DNA of 54,331 nucleotides from Bacteroidales bacterium. Its GTDB lineage: Bacteria; Bacteroidota; Bacteroidia; Bacteroidales; UBA3824. The notes under the pieces were generated by a model that did no database searches, had not been told where the DNA came from, and saw only the letters and a program-made list of their open reading frames with translations. The stretch is taken from contig JAGCVU010000162.1 of the NCBI GenBank assembly GCA_017962175.1, positions 1 to 54,331 on the forward strand. The letters are read 5' to 3'. Positions 34,520 through 44,232 of the stretch are shown here, one piece after another (the first letter of the stretch is position 1; every line of letters begins with the position of its first letter). Position numbers and translations under genes: made by a program.

Positions 34520-36226
34520 ATGGCAAATTTTTATAACGATAACGAAGATCTTAAATTTCATCTCGGACATCCGTTGATGAAACGCATCATCGACCTCAGG
34601 GAAGACAACGAATATTCCGACGCCGCCAAATACGACTACGCCCCCAAGAATTTTGAGGACGCTATGGACTCGGTGGAGAAGGTAATGGAGATATGCGGCG
34701 AAGTATGTGCCGACGTGATTGCACCCAACGCCGAAGCCAACGACCTCGAAGGTCACTCTATCGAAAACGACCATCTTAAATACAACCCCTACACCACAGC
34801 CGACTTCCAGGCACTCTTGAAAGCCGGAGCATGGGGTATCACAATGCCCCGCAAATACGACGGCTTGAACATGCCCAACGTTCCCTACATTATGGTAGGC
34901 GAAATGGTATCGCGTGCCGACGGCGGATTTGCCAACTTCTGGGGATTGCAAGACTGCGCTGAAACCATCCTCGAATTTGCTTCTGAGGAAATCAAGGCAG
35001 AATACCTTCCCAAACTTGCCAAAGGCGCAACCCTCTCGATGGTGCTCACCGAACCCGACGCAGGCTCCGACTTGCAGGCTGTTCAGCTCAAAGCTAAATA
35101 CGACGAGGAGTCGGGCATGTGGCTCTTGAACGGTGTTAAACGCTTTATCACCAACGGCGACGCTGACATTCAGTTAGTTCTTGCCCGCAGTGTAGAAGGC
35201 ACAACCGACGGACGTGGTCTTTCGCTCTTTGTTTACGACAAAGACAAACATTGCGAAATTGTACGCCGTGTAGAAAACAAATTCGGTATACACGGTTCGC
35301 CCACTTGCGAAATGGTATTCAAAGATGCTCCCGCAAAACTTATCGGCGACGAACGTCTCGGCCTTATCAAATACGTTATGAGCCTTATGTACGGCGCACG
35401 TCTTGGTGTAGGCGGACAGTCGGTAGGTATTTCTGAGGCTGCATATCGCGAGGCTCTCAAATATGCTCACGAACGCGAACAGTTTAAGAAACCCATCATT
35501 GAGTTCCCCGCTGTATACCAATTGCTTGGCAATATGAACGCCAAAATCAAAGGTATGCGTTCGCTCCTCTACGAAACAGCACGTTTTGTGGATATGAGCA
35601 AATTGCTTCAAGAGAAGAAAAAACTCGGCACACTTCCCACCGAACTTCGCAACGACCTCAAATATTTCTCCAAAATGGCCGACGCTTACACCCCGCTGTT
35701 GAAACTCTTCTCATCAGAATGGTGTAACTCAATTTGTTACGATGCGCTCCAAATTCACGGAGGTTCGGGCTATATGAAAGATTTCCCCATTGAGCGTATG
35801 GTTCGCGACGCACGTATCACCACCATCTACGAAGGCACATCGCAGCTTCAGGTAGTTGCCGCTATCAAAGGCGTTACCACAGGCGTATTTGCTGAGCGCA
35901 TGGCAGAATACGACAAGATGTTGGAAGAATCTGGCAAGTTCGCCGCTCAAAAAGCCAAACTTCTTGAACTCACCGAAGATTACAAGGCAGCCATCGAAAA
36001 AGTTACCGCTCTCAAAAATCAGGATTACCTCGATTTCCAAGCACGCAACCTTGTAGAAATGGCAGGCAACATCATCGTATCATACCTTCTCTTTACCGAC
36101 GCCCTCCGTGGCGAACAGTTTGAGAAACCCGCCAACGCATTCTTCAAACTCGCCTACGCCGACAACAAACAGCGCAAAACGTATATCGACAACGGCGAAG
36201 AAAGCGATTTGGATAATTACAGATAA
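34520..36226 (+). CDS. Acyl-CoA dehydrogenase
   Basis: A 568-residue FAD-dependent acyl-CoA dehydrogenase that introduces a trans-2 double bond into an acyl-CoA. Family signatures are MVLTEPDAGSDLQAVQ, GVKRFITNGD, NKFGIHGSPTCEM, QIHGGSGYMKDFPIERMVRDARITTIYEGTSQLQ, with the probable catalytic Glu438 in YEGTS. It is longer than a classical 380-residue enzyme because of N- and C-terminal extensions, like the roughly 570-600-residue bacterial group with a C-terminal helical domain. Electrons go to the EtfAB encoded upstream. A strong terminator follows. Substrate chain length is unknown. Confidence 0.93.
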   Translation: MANFYNDNEDLKFHLGHPLMKRIIDLREDNEYSDAAKYDYAPKNFEDAMDSVEKVMEICGEVCADVIAPNAEANDLEGHSIENDHLKYNPYTTADFQALLKAGAWGITMPRKYDGLNMPNVPYIMVGEMVSRADGGFANFWGLQDCAETILEFASEEIKAEYLPKLAKGATLSMVLTEPDAGSDLQAVQLKAKYDEESGMWLLNGVKRFITNGDADIQLVLARSVEGTTDGRGLSLFVYDKDKHCEIVRRVENKFGIHGSPTCEMVFKDAPAKLIGDERLGLIKYVMSLMYGARLGVGGQSVGISEAAYREALKYAHEREQFKKPIIEFPAVYQLLGNMNAKIKGMRSLLYETARFVDMSKLLQEKKKLGTLPTELRNDLKYFSKMADAYTPLLKLFSSEWCNSICYDALQIHGGSGYMKDFPIERMVRDARITTIYEGTSQLQVVAAIKGVTTGVFAERMAEYDKMLEESGKFAAQKAKLLELTEDYKAAIEKVTALKNQDYLDFQARNLVEMAGNIIVSYLLFTDALRGEQFEKPANAFFKLAYADNKQRKTYIDNGEESDLDNYR

Positions 36227-36258
36227 AAATTAGATTATTTCATATTGTATCTAGTGTT

Positions 36259-36289
36259 GAGACGTGCTTTCGCACGTCTCTTTTTTTTT
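36259..36289 (+). terminator. Rho-independent terminator after the acyl-CoA dehydrogenase gene
   Basis: A perfect 9-bp stem, GAGACGTGC - TTTC - GCACGTCTC, followed by nine Ts. It lies 32 bases after the dehydrogenase stop. Confidence 0.93.
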
Positions 36290-36355
36290 CATTTTTTTAA
36301 TATTCGCATAATGCCGTTTTCAAAAAAAAATCTCCGCAATACAGAATTATTTTTT

Positions 36356-36363
36356 TACATTTG
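36356..36363 (+). promoter_or_regulatory. -7 promoter element for the envelope gene run
   Basis: TACATTTG matches TAnnTTTG, 29 bases before the GTG start of the acyltransferase gene. A T-rich tract lies further upstream but no clean -33 TTTG. A three-codon mini-ORF (ATG CAT CAA TAG, 36382-36393) lies in the leader and its stop overlaps the GTG start. Confidence 0.5.
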
Positions 36364-36392
36364 CACCCGAAAATATTTATAATGCATCAATA

Positions 36393-37214
36393 GTGGAAAA
36401 CCGCAACAAGCTAATATATATCGACTCCGTAATCAAGAACTTCAATCCGAAGCTCCACAAGAGGTTGCCACGGTTTGTTATCCGCATGATTGAAAAGATC
36501 ATCCGTCAGGACAAAATCAACCGCGTGCTTACTCTTTACGGACATTTGGACGGTCCTGAGTTTATCGAGGCGGTTTTCAAAGATTTTAATGTAGACATTA
36601 TTGAACACGGCGTTGAGAATGTAGAAAAAGGTCAGCGTATGATGTTTGTGGCAAATCATCCTCTTGGCGGACTCGATGGTTTGGCTGTTATTTATTCTAT
36701 CTGCAAAAACTTTGGACATAGCAGAGCCATTGTCAACAATCTGTTGCTCTATATCGAAAGTCTCAAAAGCGTGTTCTGCGGCGTAAACGTCTACGGACAC
36801 AACACTCCCACTATACTCAAAGGCATAGAGGATTTGTACCAAGACCAAAACGAAAACATCTGCGCTTTCCCTGCCGGCTTGGTTTCGAGACGTATCAACG
36901 GCGTTATCACCGACTTAGAATGGAAAAACAAGTTTATAAGCATGGCAGTGCAATACAAATTGCCCATTGTGCCGGTGTATGTAGATGCTCAAAACAGCAG
37001 TTTCTTTTATTCGGTGGCAAACATCCGCAAAAAACTCGGCATCAAATTCAATTACGAACTTGTGCTATTGCCCGGCGAAGTATTTAAATATCACGACAAA
37101 CCAATCAATCTATATTACGGCGAACCAATTATGCCATCTGTATTATCAGAGATAAAGGGTTCTGCCGAACGTACTCAATACGTACGCAAAATGACCTATA
37201 TGCTAAAACCATAA
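36393..37214 (+). CDS. glsA: Lysophospholipid-type acyltransferase, probable glycine-lipid O-acyltransferase GlsA
   Basis: A 273-residue PlsC-family acyltransferase. The catalytic motif is NHPLGGLDG with His89 and Asp95, an H(x5)D spacing typical of the OlsA/GlsA-related subgroup rather than HxxxxD of PlsC; FPAGLVSR is the acceptor-binding motif. The next gene is a GNAT-type N-acyltransferase. That pair makes glycine lipids in Bacteroides thetaiotaomicron (GlsB N-acylates glycine, GlsA adds the second, ester-linked acyl chain), so the same role is inferred here. The start is GTG, supported by the distance from the promoter. A general lysophospholipid acyltransferase remains possible. Confidence 0.72.
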   Translation: MENRNKLIYIDSVIKNFNPKLHKRLPRFVIRMIEKIIRQDKINRVLTLYGHLDGPEFIEAVFKDFNVDIIEHGVENVEKGQRMMFVANHPLGGLDGLAVIYSICKNFGHSRAIVNNLLLYIESLKSVFCGVNVYGHNTPTILKGIEDLYQDQNENICAFPAGLVSRRINGVITDLEWKNKFISMAVQYKLPIVPVYVDAQNSSFFYSVANIRKKLGIKFNYELVLLPGEVFKYHDKPINLYYGEPIMPSVLSEIKGSAERTQYVRKMTYMLKP

Positions 37215-37232
37215 CTAATCTTTTTAAAAGAA

Positions 37233-38168
37233 ATGGAAGACATCATAGCACCCATCGACAAACAACTGCTGCTCAGCGAGCTAACCGACGAACGTTTCGT
37301 CAGAGACACCAACTACGGCGGCAACAAGATATATATTGTAAATGCGCACAATGCTCCCAACACTATGCGCGAGATAGGCCGTCTGCGCGAACTTGCTTTT
37401 CGTCAGGCTGGCGGAGGCACTGGCAAATCGTGCGACATCGACGAATGCGACACCCGCGAAATTCCTTACCAACAGCTTATTGTTTGGAGCGAAGAAATGG
37501 GCGAAATACTTGGCGGATACCGCTTTATCGACTGTTCACTGCCAATTTACGACAAGGACGGCAAACCTGAATTGTCTACCGCTGAAATTTTCAACTTCTC
37601 AGACACCTTTATTAATAACTACTTGCCCAACACAATTGAGCTTGGACGTAGTTTTGTGCAACCAAAATTTCAGAGCCGTCAATATTTCAAACAAGCAATA
37701 TATGCGTTAGACAATCTTTGGGACGGACTCGGCGCCATTTACATTCTCAACCGCGACCATATCAAATATTTCTTTGGCAAGATGACAATGTACACGTCGT
37801 TTAATCAGACCGCTCGCGATTATCTTCTCGCATTTCTCAAGCTCTATTTCAACGACAGCGACAATCTTGTAACACCAATTAATGAAATAAAACCGGCGCT
37901 CACACCCGAACAGATAGCCGAGGCGTTCCCCAACAAAAACTATAAAGACGACTTCAAATGTCTCAACCGTCTTGTGCGCGACCTTGGAGAAAACATTCCA
38001 CCGATGTTCAACGCCTATATGAACCTTTCATCTACAATGAAACTTTTCGGAACCGCCCCCAACCCATATTTCGGCGACGTGGAAGAAACAGGAATACTCA
38101 TCACCGTTGATGATGTTTACCAAGACAAAAAGGCAAGACACATCGACACATTTAAACCAAAGAACTAA
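37233..38168 (+). CDS. glsB: GNAT-type N-acyltransferase, probable glycine N-acyltransferase GlsB
   Basis: A 311-residue protein of the OlsB/GlsB family (often annotated hemolysin-like or GNAT acyltransferase). Recognisable segments are REIGRLRELAFRQAGGGTGK, CDTREIPYQQLIVW, EILGGYRFIDC, TIELGRSFVQPKFQSRQ and LWDGLGAIYILNRD. OlsB/GlsB enzymes transfer a 3-hydroxyacyl group from acyl-ACP to the amino group of ornithine or glycine to make the lyso-lipid. It lies 18 bases after the PlsC-like gene; in B. thetaiotaomicron, as I recall, the order is glsB-glsA. Amino-acid substrate is inferred from the phylum. Confidence 0.72.
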   Translation: MEDIIAPIDKQLLLSELTDERFVRDTNYGGNKIYIVNAHNAPNTMREIGRLRELAFRQAGGGTGKSCDIDECDTREIPYQQLIVWSEEMGEILGGYRFIDCSLPIYDKDGKPELSTAEIFNFSDTFINNYLPNTIELGRSFVQPKFQSRQYFKQAIYALDNLWDGLGAIYILNRDHIKYFFGKMTMYTSFNQTARDYLLAFLKLYFNDSDNLVTPINEIKPALTPEQIAEAFPNKNYKDDFKCLNRLVRDLGENIPPMFNAYMNLSSTMKLFGTAPNPYFGDVEETGILITVDDVYQDKKARHIDTFKPKN

Positions 38169-38180
38169 AACATCCTAGCT

Positions 38181-40148
38181 ATGAAGAAGTTAGACATATT
38201 CACCATAAAGAGTTTCATAGGACCGCTGATAGCCACATTTTTCATCTCGCTGTTTGTGTTGCTTATGCAATTTTTGTGGAAATATATCGACGAGCTTGTA
38301 GGCAAGGGTCTTGAAGCATCGGTAATTGCTGAATTGCTTTTTTACGCATCTATCACCTTAGTACCTATGGCTCTGCCGCTTGCAATTCTTTTGGCGTCGA
38401 TTATGACCTTTGGAAACCTCGGTGAAAAATTTGAGCTAACAGCCATCAAAGCCGCCGGCATTTCGTTGCAGCGTGCTATGCGTCCGCTGATTATTTTTAG
38501 CGTGATGATTAGTTTCGGTGCGTTTATTATTGCCAACGACATTATTCCGATGGCAAGTCTCAAAATGCACTCATTATTATGGAGTATCAAGCAGCAACGA
38601 CCCGAGATGAACATCAAGCCGGGCATTTTCAACAACGACCTTGGCGAGGTAAGCATACGCATAAGCAAGAAAGACCCCGTTACCAATATGATGTACGACT
38701 TCCGCATCTACGATCATCAGCTCGGCAAGGGCAATTATATGGTAACATTGGCAGATTCGGGCAGCGTAAAAATGACCGACGACAACCGCTACCTAATTCT
38801 TACACTTTATAGCGGAGTAACCTATCAGGAAGACGAAGACAAAAGCGGCACTGCCGAAAAGAAATACGCTCACCGTATCAACACATTCGACCAGCAAACT
38901 ATAATGCAAAGTATGGCCGGATTCGACTTTGACCGTTCAGACGAGAGCCTTTTCCGCAACAACTATCAGGTAATGAACCTTTACCAATTGAAACATACCG
39001 GAGATTCGTTGCAAGGTGCATTTTTAGACAATGCATACGGCTTGAGCAATACTCTCACCAACTCTTATTACCTTAAAAGTGCAAAACACACTCATCAAGC
39101 ATACTCGGATTCTATAAAAGCCGAATTGGCAAGATACAACAACCAACCAAGCGAACAGTTTATCAACGTTCACGACCTTGAGCGAACCGACATCAATAGC
39201 AATCAAGACACTGCATTTCTTCGTAGAGATTCTATCACAAAAGTGCTGATTGCACGTCACAAAGATAGTTTACGAAACATTTATTCCGTATCGCCCGAAG
39301 ATATCAAGGTGATTATCAATCTTGATAGTCTACTTCAGTCGTTTCCTGACGACAAATACAAGCAAGTAAAAGAAAAAACCAAAGAATTTGCTAACGAAAC
39401 TCGCACTTTTATTTCGCGCAACGCCGAAGATGTGCAGAGCAAACAGAAAACTATGGCAAAATACCGCAACGCATGGCATCAAAAAATTACTCTGTCAATC
39501 GCTTGTTTGATATTCTTCTTTATTGGTGCACCGCTTGGAGCCATTATTCGCAAAGGCGGATTTGGATTGCCCATTGTAGTTTCGGTTTTGGTGTTTATTA
39601 TCTATTACATAATATCCACAGCCGGTATGAAAATGTCGCGCGAAGGCATTTGGCAACCATGGCAAGGTATGTGGCTAAGCACAATAGTGATTTTGCCGTT
39701 AGGAGTATTCCTCACCTACAAAGCCACTGTTGACGCACAATTATTCAACAAAGAGGCTTGGACACGAGTTTGGGACAAAGTGGTAGGATTCTTTAAGATA
39801 TTTGGCAAACTCAGCGACACCGGCAACAATACCGGCAATTACCCCGTGCGTTCTTACTGCCTGAATATCGGTATCATAGCCTCAATTATAGCATTGGCAT
39901 TTGCCTTTACGCCCACTAAAAACGCATCGTTCATATTCGGTGGATTGGCATTAGTATTAGCCGGTGTAACATTTGTAATCAACAAAAAACACGGATTTAA
40001 ACATAAGTTTGTAATATTGGCGGTGGTATTGGCATTGGCAGGAATTATCATTGCCGCAGTAACATACAAGAAAAAAGTGCATAAATTTACTACCAAACCG
40101 GCAACAACAATGGTAGAAAATCTGCCACACCTTAATATATTAAGTTAA
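38181..40148 (+). CDS. LptF/LptG family lipopolysaccharide export permease
   Basis: A 655-residue inner-membrane permease of the LptF/LptG (YjgP/YjgQ) family, which with the LptB ATPase extracts lipopolysaccharide from the inner membrane. N-terminal membrane helices include FIGPLIATFFISLFVLLMQF, followed by VPMALPLAILLASIMTFGNLGEKFELTAIKAAGIS, the family signature. A periplasmic beta-jellyroll-like domain (about residues 125-300), then a charged helical stretch, and C-terminal helices with FFIGAPLGAIIRKGGFGLP follow. It is longer than the usual 360-residue form, with extra helices at the end. A related OstA-like gene lies 3 kb downstream. Confidence 0.9.
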   Translation: MKKLDIFTIKSFIGPLIATFFISLFVLLMQFLWKYIDELVGKGLEASVIAELLFYASITLVPMALPLAILLASIMTFGNLGEKFELTAIKAAGISLQRAMRPLIIFSVMISFGAFIIANDIIPMASLKMHSLLWSIKQQRPEMNIKPGIFNNDLGEVSIRISKKDPVTNMMYDFRIYDHQLGKGNYMVTLADSGSVKMTDDNRYLILTLYSGVTYQEDEDKSGTAEKKYAHRINTFDQQTIMQSMAGFDFDRSDESLFRNNYQVMNLYQLKHTGDSLQGAFLDNAYGLSNTLTNSYYLKSAKHTHQAYSDSIKAELARYNNQPSEQFINVHDLERTDINSNQDTAFLRRDSITKVLIARHKDSLRNIYSVSPEDIKVIINLDSLLQSFPDDKYKQVKEKTKEFANETRTFISRNAEDVQSKQKTMAKYRNAWHQKITLSIACLIFFFIGAPLGAIIRKGGFGLPIVVSVLVFIIYYIISTAGMKMSREGIWQPWQGMWLSTIVILPLGVFLTYKATVDAQLFNKEAWTRVWDKVVGFFKIFGKLSDTGNNTGNYPVRSYCLNIGIIASIIALAFAFTPTKNASFIFGGLALVLAGVTFVINKKHGFKHKFVILAVVLALAGIIIAAVTYKKKVHKFTTKPATTMVENLPHLNILS

Positions 40149-41363
40149 ATGATGGATACAATAAAACTAAACACAATAGAAGAAGCAATTGAAGATTTCC
40201 GTCAAGGAAAAATCATAATAATTGTTGACGACGAAGACCGCGAAAACGAAGGCGACTTTATCACTGCCGCCGAAACTATCACCGAGGAGAAAATCAATTT
40301 TATGCTCCAATATGGTCGCGGTGTGCTCTGTTCGCCAATTACCATTTCGCGTGCAAGAGAATTAAAATTGCAACATCAAGTAGAAGACAACACATCGGTA
40401 CTTGGCACACCATTTACCGTAACGGTCGACAAAATAGAAGGTTGCACCACAGGCGTTTCTGTTCACGACCGCACTGCCACCATCAAGGCTCTTGCCGACC
40501 CCGATTCCAAACCCGAAACATTTGCTCGTCCCGGACATATCAATCCGCTTTACGCACAAGACCGTGGAGTGCTTGCCCGCGCCGGACACACCGAAGCTTC
40601 GGTAGATATGGCACGTTTGGCAGGTCTTTATCCCGCAGCGGCATTAATCGAGATACTCAACACCGACGGCACAATGGCTCGTTTGCCGCAATTGATTGAA
40701 GTGGCTAAGCAATTCAACCTCAAAATAATAACCATCCGCGACCTTATTGCATTCCGTCTAAAAACCGAAACCACAGTAGAAGCTTCGCCTCAGGTAAATA
40801 TGCCAACACGTTACGGCGAATTTAAAATGACAGTTTTCCGTCAGATTAGCAATGGTTTAGAACATTCGGCACTTGTAAAAGGCACTTGGGAAAAAGACGA
40901 ACCGATACTTGTGCGCGTTCACTCATCGTGTGCCACTGGAGATATTTTTGGTTCAATGCGTTGCGATTGCGGCGACCAACTTCATCAAGCTATGATGCGC
41001 ATAAGTCAAGAAGGTAAAGGCATACTTCTCTATATGAATCAAGAGGGACGTGGCATTGGTCTTTTTAACAAAATAAAAGCCTACAAACTACAAGAACAAG
41101 GCTACGACACTGTTGACGCCAATGTTCATCTTGGATTCGACCCCGACCAACGAGACTATGGCACAGGTGCAGAAATTCTTCGCAAACTTGGAGTTACCAA
41201 AATGCGCTTGCTCACCAACAATCCCGTAAAACGTGTAGGATTAGAGGCTTACGGATTAGAAATTGTAGAAAACGTTCCCATCGAGATACCGCCAAACCAA
41301 TTTGACAAAAAATACCTCATCACCAAACGCGACCGCATGGGACATACATTAAGCAACCTATAA
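40149..41363 (+). CDS. ribBA: Bifunctional DHBP synthase/GTP cyclohydrolase II RibBA
   Basis: A 404-residue fusion enzyme for riboflavin synthesis. Residues 1-205 are 3,4-dihydroxy-2-butanone-4-phosphate synthase: [70 protein letters not shown]. Residues about 210-404 are GTP cyclohydrolase II with the zinc site [31 protein letters not shown] and [13 protein letters not shown]. Both active sites appear intact. The start ATG directly follows the stop of the permease gene. No FMN riboswitch is seen. Confidence 0.96.
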   Translation: MMDTIKLNTIEEAIEDFRQGKIIIIVDDEDRENEGDFITAAETITEEKINFMLQYGRGVLCSPITISRARELKLQHQVEDNTSVLGTPFTVTVDKIEGCTTGVSVHDRTATIKALADPDSKPETFARPGHINPLYAQDRGVLARAGHTEASVDMARLAGLYPAAALIEILNTDGTMARLPQLIEVAKQFNLKIITIRDLIAFRLKTETTVEASPQVNMPTRYGEFKMTVFRQISNGLEHSALVKGTWEKDEPILVRVHSSCATGDIFGSMRCDCGDQLHQAMMRISQEGKGILLYMNQEGRGIGLFNKIKAYKLQEQGYDTVDANVHLGFDPDQRDYGTGAEILRKLGVTKMRLLTNNPVKRVGLEAYGLEIVENVPIEIPPNQFDKKYLITKRDRMGHTLSNL

Positions 41364-41384
41364 ACCACATTAAAAGTAAATAAA

Positions 41385-43004
41385 GTGAAAAAGTTTCTGT
41401 CCGCCATATTGTTGATTATCGCCTGCACTTTGCAATCGGCCGCACAGACCAACCCCAAGATCGAGATTGTAAACTCCAACACACTCGAAGTAAACGAGAC
41501 ATACGGACCCGACATCAAAATCTTGCGAGGCGATGTGGCGTTTTACCACGACAGCGCATATATGTATTGCGACAGTGCACTCTACAACAACAAAGAAAAC
41601 TTTTTTAAGGCATTCGGACGAATTCACATCGAGCGTCTGATGTCAGACAACGACACTGTTCACCTTTGGAGCGACTCGGCTTCATACGACGGCAACACTA
41701 AACTTGCCACCGCCCGCCGCAATGTTAAAATGACACGCGACAGCATGGTGATGCTTACCGAAAACCTCGATTTTGATATGACCGCCAACGTGGCTTACTA
41801 TTTCGACGGAGGCACCACTTTCTCAGGCGAAGACACCCTTATATCAGATTACGGGCATTTCTACCCAAACACCAACGACCTTAAGTACACCAAAGATGTA
41901 GAAATTCACAATCCCGACTATCTGATGCGTTCCGACACGCTTACATACAACATCAAAACCAAGATTTCAAACTTCATTGGTCCTACCGAAATCATCAGCG
42001 ACAGCGATTACCTATACACCGAGCGTGGATGGTTTAACCATATTACCGACCAAGGTCAACTCACCAAGCACAACTATATGACCAGCAACGAACGACGACT
42101 CGATGCCGACACCATATTCTACGACCGCGCTCGCAACTACGGATACGGACGCAGCAATGTGGAAATCACCGACACCGTTAAGGCCATCAAACTGCTTGGC
42201 GACGAGGCTCATTACTACGATCAAGACCAAAAAAGTATTCTCACCAAAAAGGCGTTGATGATATATTATTCCGACATCGACACGCTGTATCTGCACGCCG
42301 ACACCATCTGCTCGTATATGGTTCCGTTTGTAGACCAGCCCGATTCGCTATATCGAATGGTAAAGGCGTATCACAAAACCAAAATGTTTCGTCGCGACAT
42401 TCAGGCTATGTGCGATAGTATGGTTTACGATTTTAGCGACAGCACTATCACAATGAACCGCAATCCTGTAATCTGGCACAACGAAAACCAAATCACCGCC
42501 GAAAATATGAAGTTCTACACGTCAAATAATCATATCGACATGGTGGAACTGCTCAACAAAGCGTTTGTGATTTCGCAGGTTGACTCGCTCAACCATTACA
42601 ACCAAATCTTCGGCAAAAATATGGTGGCATACTTAGACAGCAACAAAATTCAGGAGGTAGAAGTGATTTCCGAAGCCAACACCGTGTATTACACCGTAGA
42701 AGATAGTATAGCCACTGGTATGAATATTATTTCGAGCCAAGATATGAACATTCACTTCACCAAAGGCAAGGTTGACAAAATCTGGTTTTATAAAAAGCCA
42801 AAAGGCACCATCTACCCGCTTGAAGGTCTCACAAAGCGTCAGCAGTTTCTCGATGGATTTGTTTGGTACGACAAGCACCGTCCACACAAACGCGACGATG
42901 TATTTGTTTGGGGCGAAATCACTGAAAAGCCCATCACTGCGCAACAATTAGAAGAAGAAGAAAAAGCCGCCAAAGAAGCGGAAGAAGAAATGGAAGAATT
43001 TTAA
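41385..43004 (+). CDS. OstA/LptA-like exported protein
   Basis: A 539-residue exported protein with OstA/LptA-like organic-solvent-tolerance repeats, the fold of periplasmic LPS-transport proteins. A GTG start leads a signal peptide (MKKFLSAILLIIACTLQSAAQ). The beta-jellyroll pattern is clear: NTLEVNETYGPDIKILRGDVAFYHDSAYMYCDSALYN, IHIERLMSDNDTVHLWSD, and many later strands with D-T/S-I/L-Y. The C-terminal 20 residues are mostly Glu, Lys and Ala. It follows ribBA after 21 bases and lies in the same run as an LptF/G permease, so a role in LPS transport or outer-membrane assembly is inferred. Confidence 0.85.
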   Translation: MKKFLSAILLIIACTLQSAAQTNPKIEIVNSNTLEVNETYGPDIKILRGDVAFYHDSAYMYCDSALYNNKENFFKAFGRIHIERLMSDNDTVHLWSDSASYDGNTKLATARRNVKMTRDSMVMLTENLDFDMTANVAYYFDGGTTFSGEDTLISDYGHFYPNTNDLKYTKDVEIHNPDYLMRSDTLTYNIKTKISNFIGPTEIISDSDYLYTERGWFNHITDQGQLTKHNYMTSNERRLDADTIFYDRARNYGYGRSNVEITDTVKAIKLLGDEAHYYDQDQKSILTKKALMIYYSDIDTLYLHADTICSYMVPFVDQPDSLYRMVKAYHKTKMFRRDIQAMCDSMVYDFSDSTITMNRNPVIWHNENQITAENMKFYTSNNHIDMVELLNKAFVISQVDSLNHYNQIFGKNMVAYLDSNKIQEVEVISEANTVYYTVEDSIATGMNIISSQDMNIHFTKGKVDKIWFYKKPKGTIYPLEGLTKRQQFLDGFVWYDKHRPHKRDDVFVWGEITEKPITAQQLEEEEKAAKEAEEEMEEF

Positions 43005-43016
43005 AACGACATAAAA

Positions 43017-43262
43017 ATGAATAGATTTATAAAAACGGCAACATTATTGCTAATTATATTTTCGGTAGCGGCAGCGTGCTCCACATCTGCCAACCAAAAC
43101 GCAGTAGATAGTGCCACGGCAGATTCATTACGCAAAGATTCTTTAGCCAAGTCGATAATTAGAACCAAAGATTCGATAGCCAGAACCGCCGCCGAAAAAA
43201 CAGCTTCAACCGACTGCGACACCACAGTTATTGATTTGATAATTCAGGATTTTGATAAATAA
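43017..43262 (+). CDS. Small lipoprotein
   Basis: An 81-residue predicted lipoprotein: signal MNRFIKTATLLLIIFSVAAAC with lipobox VAAAC and acylated Cys at residue 21. The mature part is a short helical, S/A/D/K-rich sequence containing repeated DSLRKDSLAKS-like units, ending DTTVIDLIIQDFDK. No family is recognised. It lies 12 bases after the OstA-like gene and 12 bases before the M23 hydrolase gene, so it is in their transcription unit. Confidence 0.75.
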   Translation: MNRFIKTATLLLIIFSVAAACSTSANQNAVDSATADSLRKDSLAKSIIRTKDSIARTAAEKTASTDCDTTVIDLIIQDFDK

Positions 43263-43274
43263 TATAGTAAAACA

Positions 43275-44219
43275 GTGAAAAAGATAATCCTTTCGTTAGC
43301 CGCAGCATTGTGCTGCATTGCCGGAGCGAACGCCGCACCCGCCGCCGATACGCTCAAATCTTCTATCGACACCATCGGCAACAAAACAGCAATCGACACT
43401 CTTGCCACAGCCGACAAATACCGCAAAGTGGTTCTCTTTAACGACAACACTTGGGCTTATATCGACATCGACCGTCCTGCCATTTCTGACGACGATTTTG
43501 CCGACAATTGGGACATCGAAAGCATTCATATTTGCAAGGATATTCCCGTTTCGTCGTTGCCTGCCGAAATAGACCTTGCCCTTGTAGACAGCACTCACGG
43601 CTATTGCGCACCCATTACAGGTCGCATTAGTTCAGGATTTAAATTTCGCAAAACCCGCAATCACAACGGCACCGACATTCCCCTAACAGTAGGCGACACT
43701 ATCCGCGCAGCATTCGACGGCAAAGTTCGCGTGGTACGCACAGTGGGCAACGCCGGAGGATACGGCAATCTTATGGTAATTCGCCATCCCAATGGTTTGG
43801 AAACATATTACGCTCACCTTTCGGGCTTTATTGCCAAAGAAGAAGAACTTGTAAAAGCCGGCGAACCGATAGCCCTTGGCGGCAACACAGGTCGCAGCAC
43901 TGGTCCTCACTTGCATTTTGAGGTTCGCTATATGGGCAAACCATTCGATTCAGAGAGAATTTTTGATTTTTCTACCGGCGAATTACGCGATTCTATCTTT
44001 ACACTCAAACGTCATTACTTCAACATCTACTCGCACTACGGCATGACCGACGCCGAATCGGCAGCCACACAAGAGCGAGTTTACCACACCGTACGCAGTG
44101 GCGACACTCTCGGAGCAATTGCCCGAAAATACAACACCACAGTGGCGCGTATCTGCAAACTCAACGGCATTAGCCAAAATAAAATTCTTCGTCTTGGACA
44201 AAAATTAGCTGTAAGATAA
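43275..44219 (+). CDS. M23 peptidoglycan endopeptidase with LysM domain
   Basis: A 314-residue exported zinc metallopeptidase. It has a GTG start, a signal peptide (ending GANAAPA), an M23/LytM domain (about residues 110-220) with HNGTDIPL, GYGNLMVIRHPNGLETYYAHLS and TGPHLHFEV zinc-site motifs, and a C-terminal LysM domain (about 270-314: YHTVRSGDTLGAIARKYNT, ICKLNGI, LRLGQKL). The catalytic His residues look intact, so it should cleave peptidoglycan cross-bridges or act as a division hydrolase. It sits in a run of envelope genes. Confidence 0.93.
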   Translation: MKKIILSLAAALCCIAGANAAPAADTLKSSIDTIGNKTAIDTLATADKYRKVVLFNDNTWAYIDIDRPAISDDDFADNWDIESIHICKDIPVSSLPAEIDLALVDSTHGYCAPITGRISSGFKFRKTRNHNGTDIPLTVGDTIRAAFDGKVRVVRTVGNAGGYGNLMVIRHPNGLETYYAHLSGFIAKEEELVKAGEPIALGGNTGRSTGPHLHFEVRYMGKPFDSERIFDFSTGELRDSIFTLKRHYFNIYSHYGMTDAESAATQERVYHTVRSGDTLGAIARKYNTTVARICKLNGISQNKILRLGQKLAVR

Positions 44220-44232
44220 TTACAACAAATAA

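Noticed and set aside
40100-40160. Possible FMN riboswitch before ribBA
   Set aside because: The ribBA start codon follows the permease stop directly, leaving no leader, and no conserved FMN element is seen.
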